Source of the DNA: JADJOY01 sp964450125
Lineage (GTDB): Bacteria > JADJOY01
DNA: 12,738 nt
Assembly (NCBI GenBank): GCA_964450125.1
Contig: CAYVDO010000234.1
Coordinates: forward strand, 1-12,738
Direction of reading: 5' to 3'
A program made the translations under genes and the position numbers. The notes beneath the pieces were generated by a model, which saw only the letters and a program-made list of their open reading frames with translations, was not told the DNA's origin and searched no databases. Positions 7,685 to 12,738 of this stretch are shown in pieces (position 1 is the stretch's first letter; the number at the start of each line of letters is the position of its first letter).

Positions 7685-7973
7685 CAGGGGGTCTCCCCTG
7701 AACACCAGGACGACTACCGGCCAGTCCTCGAACGGCTTGGATGCACGAGCAGCGTGAGCCGCCGCGGCAATTCTGACGACAACCGGGCGATGGAGAGCTC
7801 GTTCTCGACGCTCAAGCGTGGTTGGGCGAGCGCTTCGAGTCGTGCGCCCACGCGAACGCCAGTTGTGCGAAAACATCGAGAACGTCTACGACCAGCAACG
7901 ACGCCACTCGGCCCGCGACGACTTCAGCGGTGCCGCGTTCGAAAGACGAAGTCAGGCACCAGGGGCAGCGTAG
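7685..7973 (+). pseudogene. IS3-family transposase (OrfB, DDE) C-terminal remnant, frameshifted
   Basis: In one frame, about 7700-7820 reads DDYRPVLERLGCTSSVSRRG then a DNRAMESSFSTLK stretch. This matches the end of the IS3 OrfB catalytic domain (family pattern: SRRGN..DNA..ESFFSTLK) and includes the last acidic residue of DDE. The match then moves to another frame and continues as ENIENVYDQQRRHSARDDF and GAAFERR to a TAG at 7971, matching the family ending YIE.FYN..RRHS..G..SP..FE. At least one frameshift between about 7820 and 7865 breaks the gene. The N-terminal half, OrfA and inverted repeats are not found, so this is an old inactive fragment. Confidence 0.75.
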
Positions 7974-8005
7974 GAAATCGTTCTTCCCACCTGGATCGAA
8001 TCCAC

Positions 8006-8770
8006 TCACCCGCCGTCGACGGCGCGCAGCTGTTCGCGCAGTGGATCTGCGACGTGATCGGCGGCACCTGGCTCCACGAGCTCGATGAAGGCGGCGACGC
8101 CTGAGAGCGCGACCGCGGCGACGATGGTGTCGTCTGCAGGAAGCGATGCGCGCACCGGGGAGCCCAGCACGACCAGCGGGAGCTTGCCGAGTGCCGCGAC
8201 GCGTTCGACGGAGACTTTGACTCTGAGCTCCCCGAGCAGATCGATCAAGGTCGGCGATCGCTCCACCAGCGCAGCCATGACCATCGAGTGAAGCGCAAAC
8301 CTTCCCAGATCCTTCACGCGCCGTTCGCCCTTGGCGCGTAACAGCTCCGTCACCTGAGCGAAGCTGTATCCGGAGGGGTAGGTCAGGATCCAGCGTACTG
8401 GCGACTCGATGCGGATCGGCTTGGTTCCGCTGTCCGCTCGTGCCTCGTATTGGTATTCGAATGGAAAGATCTCGGTGCGATCCTCGATGAGGCCGAGGGA
8501 TTCGAGATCCAGGTCGACCGGAAGTTGCCAAGGCGCGGCGCGGACCTCCGCCCACATGGCTCTGACGCTCGCCAGCACTTCGTCTTGGTGAGGTACGGCC
8601 GAGCCACCCCCGTACTTACCGAGCACCCGAGTTGGCGCAAAGAGCGGACGCAACGTGCGAAGGTGGCGCTCCAGCCGATCACGCAGGAAGCGCCCGATCA
8701 CCTCGGTCTTCGCGCGGGCGGCGGGAAGCTCGGTGAGGGAGATCGGACGAGTGCTAGCCATGCTCGTCAT
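8006..8770 (-). CDS. Conserved-looking protein of unknown function, divergent from the sheath gene
   Basis: The protein has 254 residues, appears cytosolic, with no signal peptide and no clear membrane helix, and no catalytic motif I can name. Visible features are a basic N-terminal helix (FLRDRLERHLRTLRPLF, 28-44), the loop RVLGKYGGG (48-56), an acidic/aromatic stretch EIFPFEYQYEAR (100-111), RWILTYPSGYSFAQVTELL (126-144), and a fairly hydrophobic end (VAAVALSGVAAFIELVE, 217-233). The sequence looks like a genuine folded protein, not a shadow frame. The ATG at 8770 has GAGGAG four bases upstream; a second ATG at 8761 is less well placed. Its promoter region faces that of the TssBC-like gene, so a shared role is possible but unproven. 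Confidence 0.8.
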   Translation of the reverse strand: MTSMASTRPISLTELPAARAKTEVIGRFLRDRLERHLRTLRPLFAPTRVLGKYGGGSAVPHQDEVLASVRAMWAEVRAAPWQLPVDLDLESLGLIEDRTEIFPFEYQYEARADSGTKPIRIESPVRWILTYPSGYSFAQVTELLRAKGERRVKDLGRFALHSMVMAALVERSPTLIDLLGELRVKVSVERVAALGKLPLVVLGSPVRASLPADDTIVAAVALSGVAAFIELVEPGAADHVADPLREQLRAVDGG

Positions 8771-8823
8771 GGGGCTCCTCGCGGCGGCGAAACGCAAAAA
8801 TGACGAATAATCCCGTAGTAGTG

Positions 8824-8852
8824 ACGCTATCGATGATACCAGCGACTGTCAA
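8824..8852 (-). promoter_or_regulatory. Putative sigma-70-type promoter for the leftward unknown gene
   Basis: On the minus strand, TTGACA (8847-8852), a perfect -35 hexamer, is followed after 17 bases by TAGCGT (8824-8829), a weak -10. Transcription would start near 8817 and give a leader of about 45 bases before the ATG at 8770. The block is clearly more A/T-rich than its surroundings, which supports a promoter. Confidence 0.45.
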
Positions 8853-8916
8853 GGAAGCTGCGACGCAGACCCACCCGCTCACCGCGACAGCATCGGTGAG
8901 CGCACGGTGTCGCCGA

Positions 8917-8944
8917 TGCCACCGATCCCGGTTCCTCGGTGGCA
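8917..8944. repeat. 9-bp inverted repeat in the divergent intergenic region
   Basis: tgccaccga (8917-8925) and tcggtggca (8936-8944) are exact reverse complements separated by 10 bases. A second pair, gcatcgg / ccgatgc, overlaps to its left (about 8890-8919). It sits between the two divergent genes and could be an operator or simply a hairpin. Confidence 0.35.
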
Positions 8945-9021
8945 CCGGGCGCGATGCTGCTGGGGGCGGTCATCGGGAGTCGTCCCACGTGGGCGTCGCG
9001 GGGCCCGGATTCACGAATCGG

Positions 9022-9050
9022 GTGACCCACGCATCACATTGGGATAATAT
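9022..9050 (+). promoter_or_regulatory. Weak promoter candidate before the TssBC-like gene
   Basis: gGATAATat (GATAAT at 9043-9048, 5 of 6 matches to -10) stands out in GC-rich DNA. The best -35 is GTGACC (9022-9027), 15 bases upstream, a poor hexamer with short spacing. Transcription would start only about a dozen bases before the ATG at 9068. Confidence 0.25.
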
Positions 9051-9067
9051 CGGCGGGGGGATGACGC

Positions 9068-10636
9068 ATGGCGGGGCGCATGAATCTCGAGACGATGCTT
9101 GGCCAGTGCGTGGCACCCGGCCGCCAGCAGCGGGTCGAGGATGCGCCGATGCGGATACTGGTGTTGGTCGACGCGTCAGGGCGAGAGGTGCGCGGCGTGG
9201 TCGAGCCTGGGGACGCGGTCGCCAAGCGCGCGCTGACCCGCCTCGACGTCGATACCATCGACGACGTGTTCATGCGGCTCGGAGCGCGCGTCGCTCTTCC
9301 CAGCGGCGATGTCGCCTCACCGACGACGGAGGTGAGCTTCTCGGGAGTGGATCAGCTCCGTCCCGATTCGCTCTACCAGCGCCTCGATTCGTTGTCGCGA
9401 CTGCGTGACCTGCGAGCGCGCCTCCTCGAGCCTCGCGGGTTCGACTCGGCGGCGAGCGAGCTGGCCGCGATCTTCGGTGCGGAGCTTGCCGGCGCGAGCG
9501 GTCTGCCACCGTCGGGAGCGGATGTCGGCACGTCCGGTAGGGGGCTCGCAGCTCCTTCGATCGAGAGTGATTCGGACACCCTCGCTCGACTATTGGGCCG
9601 ATCGGCTTCGCCCGAGCGCGCGCGGCCGGAAATCGACTCGGGCGCGGTGGCGCGGCTCGTGCGGAATGCGATCGCGCCCCACGTGGTGTCCGTCGATCCC
9701 CGGCTGCCCACCTATCTCGCTGCGCTCGAGGACCGAATCGCGGAGCGCCTGCGAGCCGCGTTGCGCGCGCCGGGATTTCGCGCGCTCGAGAGCAGCTGGC
9801 TCGGGCTGCGCATGCTCGTCACCGGGCTCGAAACCGGGGCAGATCTCGACATCCGCATGCTCGACGTGAGTGCGACCGAGCTGACGCAAGACCTCGTGAG
9901 CAGCGGTGGTGACGTGGCGAGCTGGTGTCTTACGCGGCGGTTGGGGCTGGAAGCGCCGAACGCGACGGGTGGCGCACCGTTCTCGATCATCGTGGCGGCG
10001 TTCGAGTTCGGGCCGGGCGGATTGGATGCCGCCCTGCTCGCCGCGCTCGGATCCCTGGCTGCACGTTCCGGCGCGTGCTTGCTCGGTGGCGCTTCCCCGG
10101 CGCTGCTGGGATGCTCGAGGTGGCATGCCGCCGACGATCCGCGAGCGTGGGAGCTGGACCCCGATGACCAAGCACGATGGGCGCTGTTGCGGCGTAGCCC
10201 GCTGGCTCGGTCGATCGGCCTGGCTTTGCCGCGGGTGCTGTTGCGCTTGCCCTTCGGCCCTCGCGGCGAGCCCGTCGAGGCCTTTCCGTTCGACGAGCTG
10301 GGTGGCGTGGTCGAGCCAGGGTCGTTCGCGTGGGGGAACGCCGCGTTCGCTATCGCGCTGCTCCTCGGGCGATCGTACTCGTCGCGCGGCTGGGCGATGG
10401 AGCCCGGCGACGAGCGCGATCTCGGTGATCTGCCGGCGTACACCCACACCGTTGACGGTGAGTCGCAGCTCGTGTCCTGTGCGGAAGCGATGCTCTCCGA
10501 CCGGGCAGTGCACGCGGTCCTCGACCGGGGCCTGATGGCGGTGGCTCCGTACCGAGGACGAAACGTGGTCGTTGTGCCGCGATTTCAATCGATTGCCGAG
10601 CCCGTGGCGCCGCTTGCCGGCCCGTGGGCTGGGTGA
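9068..10636 (+). CDS. Fused TssB-TssC-like type VI sheath protein, shortened
   Basis: The protein has 522 residues. Residues 28-125 resemble the small sheath subunit TssB: MRILVLVDASGRE (family: .i.vlGDFSGR), DVDTIDDVFMRLG, then SFSGVDQLRPDSLYQRLDSL and LRDLRARL. After a variable linker (about 140-190), residues 195-522 resemble TssC: FRALESSWLGLRMLV (237-251), FSIIVAAFEFGP, a SPALLGCSRW segment, LLRRSPLARSIGLALPRVLL, RLPFG, FAWGNAAFAIALLL (420-433), a GESQLVSCAEAMLSDR segment and RFQSIAEPVAPLAG. In ordinary systems TssB (about 165 residues) and TssC (about 490) are separate and assemble into the contractile sheath. Here they form one chain, and the TssC part stops about 100-130 residues early, lacking the C-terminal segment that links neighbouring subunits. 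The ATG at 9068 follows GGGGGG by 7 bases. The stop lies 14 bases before the next gene. A sheath-like role is inferred from similarity. Confidence 0.75.
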   Translation: MAGRMNLETMLGQCVAPGRQQRVEDAPMRILVLVDASGREVRGVVEPGDAVAKRALTRLDVDTIDDVFMRLGARVALPSGDVASPTTEVSFSGVDQLRPDSLYQRLDSLSRLRDLRARLLEPRGFDSAASELAAIFGAELAGASGLPPSGADVGTSGRGLAAPSIESDSDTLARLLGRSASPERARPEIDSGAVARLVRNAIAPHVVSVDPRLPTYLAALEDRIAERLRAALRAPGFRALESSWLGLRMLVTGLETGADLDIRMLDVSATELTQDLVSSGGDVASWCLTRRLGLEAPNATGGAPFSIIVAAFEFGPGGLDAALLAALGSLAARSGACLLGGASPALLGCSRWHAADDPRAWELDPDDQARWALLRRSPLARSIGLALPRVLLRLPFGPRGEPVEAFPFDELGGVVEPGSFAWGNAAFAIALLLGRSYSSRGWAMEPGDERDLGDLPAYTHTVDGESQLVSCAEAMLSDRAVHAVLDRGLMAVAPYRGRNVVVVPRFQSIAEPVAPLAGPWAG

Positions 10637-10650
10637 GAGGGGATGTCGTG

Positions 10651-12726
10651 ATGCGCTTGCTCACGAAAAAGGTGCAGGAGTCCCGGAGAGCGGTTGCGCG
10701 GATCTTGGGTGGCCTCGTCATGCTGGGTGGCTGCGCTAGCGCTCCCCCACCCCCGGTGAACCTGGTACCCAGCCCCGCCGCGGTTGCCGCCGTGGCGCCG
10801 GTGAAGCGCGCGCTCTTGATCGGGATCACCGAGTATCAATCCGAGGAGGTGGTCAATCTGACGGGTTCGGTCAATGACGTGAACCTGATGCGCGACGTGC
10901 TGGTGAGCCGGCTGGGGTTCGCGCCCTCGAACGTCGAGTTGCTCACCGATATGCGCGCGACGCGCAGCGCGATCCTGAGCGCGATCAGCCGGCTCGTGCG
11001 TGGAACGGGACCGCGCGATGTCCTGTTCATTCATTTCGTTGGACACGGAAAACAGGTTCCGGACACCGATGGCGATGAGCCTTCCGGCTACGACGAAGGG
11101 TTGATCTCCTACGACGGGCTGACACCCGGGGTCTCGCCCATTCTCGATGACGAGCTAGCACCGATCTTCAGCCGTTTGCGCACCACCGCTCGCCTGATCG
11201 TGGTGTTGGATACGCAGAACGGTGCTGGACTCGCCGCCGACGTCACGCGTAGCGCCGGGCTCCTGTCGGCCGCGATTGCCGCGGTCGGCGATGGACTGGA
11301 AGGGCCGATCGGGCCCGAGGGCAAGGCGCACGGTCTCCTCACGCTGGCGCTCACGGGCGCGCTCATGGACGGCGACCCCTCGCGACCCGTGCGAGAGGTG
11401 GTCCGGGTCGCGGCAGATCGCGCCGCGGAGCTGTTGGAGGGGCGTGGTGCGGTTGTGGCGAGAGTCGAAGCAGCGAGGCCCGTGGCCGTGGGGGCGGTGG
11501 CGCGCCTGGCCGAGCCACTGGTGCCCCCGCCTTACGGACCAGCCGCTGCACAGGCGGGTACCCCGGGCGGAGCAATCTCGGACGCCGCGTCCGCACGATC
11601 CGCCGCCGAGGCGAGCAACGCGTTTGCCGCCGATCTCTACCGTGCGATCGCCAAGGACGCCGGCAACCTGGGTGTCTCGCCGCTCGGTCTCGAGAGCCTG
11701 CTGGCACTGTTTGCGAGCGGTGCCCGCGGTGCGACTGCTGCCGAGCTGGCGGCGGCGCTTCACCTCGACTCTCTGGGTGCCGGCGCGATGAGCGGCCTCC
11801 AGCAGCTGACCCGCGATCTCGGCGTCGGCGGCGCCGTCGGTGGCTACGACTTGAGCTTCGCGACGGCGCTCTGGGTCGACGACGGCCTGGCGCTCGAGGC
11901 GCCGTTCCGCACGTTGGCGCAGGACTCGTTTCGGGCCGCGATTCGCCAGGAGGACTTCAGCTCACCCGGTACCGAGCGCGCCATCAACCAGTGGGTATCC
12001 CAGGCAACCTCGCAGCGCATCCGATCGGTGGTCCCGGAGGGTGTGATCACGCCGAACGCGCGCCTGGCTGGCGTCAACGCGCTCTATTTCAAAGGCGTGT
12101 GGGAGAGCCCGTTCGACGTCGACAAGACCGCCGACGAACCGTTCCGGCTCGCCGACGGTCGCGTCGCGCAAGCGCCGATGATGCATCAAAAGGGCCGTTT
12201 CCGCTCGCTCGCCCGGGATGGGCTTTCGGTCCTGGAAATGCCTTACGCGCGTAGCGATCTCGCCATGCTGGTGATCGTCCCGGATTCGCACGATGGGCTG
12301 CCGCGTGTGGAAGGCATGCTCAGCCCCGCGCTCTTCGATGAGTGGCTCGATGGGCTCGAGCAGGGGCCCTGTACGGTCGTGATTCCCCGTTTCGCTGCGG
12401 CGTCGCGCCTGGACGTGGCGGCGACGGTGGCGTCGCTCGGCGCGGGGCAGGCGTTCACGCACACGGCGGACTTCTCGGGCATCACCGCGACCCGACCGCT
12501 CGGCCTGTCCGGGGCGTTCCATGGTGCCACCATCGAGATCGATGAGCAGGGGTCCGAGGCGGCAGCGGCGTCGGCGGTGGTGTTGGCCGAGAAGGGCGAG
12601 CGTCCGCCCGCCGTCTTCCGTGCGGATCGGCCGTTCCTGTTTCTCATCCGCGACGCGCGCTCCGGTGCGATTCTGTTCCTGGGTCGGGTCGTGGATCCGC
12701 GTGATCGCGACGGAGCGAAGCCATGA
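10651..12726 (+). CDS. Predicted lipoprotein: inactive caspase-like domain fused to an inhibitory-type serpin
   Basis: The protein has 691 residues. A basic start, a hydrophobic stretch (18-27) and lipobox LGGC (Cys28) predict a lipoprotein, so it acts outside the cytoplasm. Residues 52-270 form a caspase/metacaspase (C14) fold: KRALLIGITEY, FIHFVGHG with the catalytic His132, YDEGLISYDG, ILDDELAPIF. The DCCHSG motif that supplies the catalytic Cys reads DTQNGAG, with Gln at 189, so it should not cleave peptides. After a Pro/Ala linker, residues 320-685 form a full serpin: VSPLGLESLLALFASGARG, NALYFKGVW, and an RCL hinge EQGSEAAAAS (632-641) matching inhibitory serpins, then PF...FLGRV. Counting from Gly634 as P15 gives P1 Lys648 and P1' Gly649, suggesting a trypsin-like target. 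The ATG at 10651 has GAGAGGGG eight bases upstream; GTG starts at 10624 and 10633 are less likely. Confidence 0.85.
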   Translation: MRLLTKKVQESRRAVARILGGLVMLGGCASAPPPPVNLVPSPAAVAAVAPVKRALLIGITEYQSEEVVNLTGSVNDVNLMRDVLVSRLGFAPSNVELLTDMRATRSAILSAISRLVRGTGPRDVLFIHFVGHGKQVPDTDGDEPSGYDEGLISYDGLTPGVSPILDDELAPIFSRLRTTARLIVVLDTQNGAGLAADVTRSAGLLSAAIAAVGDGLEGPIGPEGKAHGLLTLALTGALMDGDPSRPVREVVRVAADRAAELLEGRGAVVARVEAARPVAVGAVARLAEPLVPPPYGPAAAQAGTPGGAISDAASARSAAEASNAFAADLYRAIAKDAGNLGVSPLGLESLLALFASGARGATAAELAAALHLDSLGAGAMSGLQQLTRDLGVGGAVGGYDLSFATALWVDDGLALEAPFRTLAQDSFRAAIRQEDFSSPGTERAINQWVSQATSQRIRSVVPEGVITPNARLAGVNALYFKGVWESPFDVDKTADEPFRLADGRVAQAPMMHQKGRFRSLARDGLSVLEMPYARSDLAMLVIVPDSHDGLPRVEGMLSPALFDEWLDGLEQGPCTVVIPRFAAASRLDVAATVASLGAGQAFTHTADFSGITATRPLGLSGAFHGATIEIDEQGSEAAAASAVVLAEKGERPPAVFRADRPFLFLIRDARSGAILFLGRVVDPRDRDGAKP

Positions 12727-12738
12727 GCGTGCGGCCCA
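12723..12738 (+). CDS. Start of a further gene, cut by the window edge
   Basis: ATG at 12723 overlaps the TGA of the caspase/serpin gene as ATGA. GGAG at 12712-12715 is placed 7 bases before it. Only five codons (M-S-V-R-P) are visible, so nothing can be said of its product. The overlap suggests translational coupling in one operon. Confidence 0.55.

Noticed and set aside
7433..7876. 147-codon minus-strand frame with a protein-like stretch (VVVLVFRGDPLQAETADVIHS)
   Set aside because: It lies antisense to the IS3 remnant and the rest is Arg/Ala-rich. I recognise no family.
8754..8945. 63-codon minus-strand frame with a hydrophobic, membrane-like middle, overlapping the start of the unknown gene
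   Set aside because: It starts at GTG with no SD, its third codon positions are A/T-rich unlike confident genes, and it runs through the TTGACA promoter block. The hydrophobicity is probably a by-product of that composition.

Overview
The window is high-GC, densely coding bacterial DNA. Its gene content fits a myxobacterium-like (Myxococcota / former Deltaproteobacteria) chromosome: several radical SAM enzymes, a divergent type VI sheath protein, and a caspase-fold plus serpin lipoprotein. The lineage is inferred from GC content and gene types; no marker gene proves it.

Left part (1-6694) is a divergent radical-SAM locus. On the minus strand, reading leftward from 4269, lie a radical SAM/SPASM protein (3181-4269), a second radical SAM/SPASM-type protein (1844-3082) and a protein with the aldehyde dehydrogenase fold (301-1875). 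The last has lost every catalytic and cofactor residue I could place. On the plus strand from 4493 is a B12-binding radical SAM enzyme of the RiPP-maturation C-methyltransferase type. The two arms share a promoter region of about 220 bp. This looks like a natural-product (RiPP-like) maturation locus, but no recognised precursor peptide family is visible. One small open frame just upstream of the first radical SAM gene is a weak candidate. The left edge (1-305) carries a 42-bp direct repeat and two perfect hairpins; one of these overlaps the stop codon of the dehydrogenase-like gene.

Middle part (6695-8000) has two adjacent tRNA-Ser genes (UGA, then GCU), followed by a gene-poor stretch with a broken IS3-family transposase remnant. 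It separates the two functional loci.

Right part (8006-12738) is another divergent locus. A protein of unknown function reads leftward (8006-8770). Rightward lie a protein that joins type VI sheath TssB-like and TssC-like parts in one chain (9068-10636), then a predicted lipoprotein joining a caspase/metacaspase-like domain to a complete serpin (10651-12726). The caspase domain lacks its catalytic cysteine, while the serpin has an inhibitory-type reactive-loop hinge. A further gene starts at 12723, overlapping the serpin stop codon. The tight packing of the rightward genes suggests one transcription unit, linking a sheath-like protein with a surface or periplasmic protease inhibitor.

The most unusual items are the pseudo-caspase/serpin fusion, the fused and shortened TssBC protein, and the catalytically stripped dehydrogenase grouped with radical SAM maturases.
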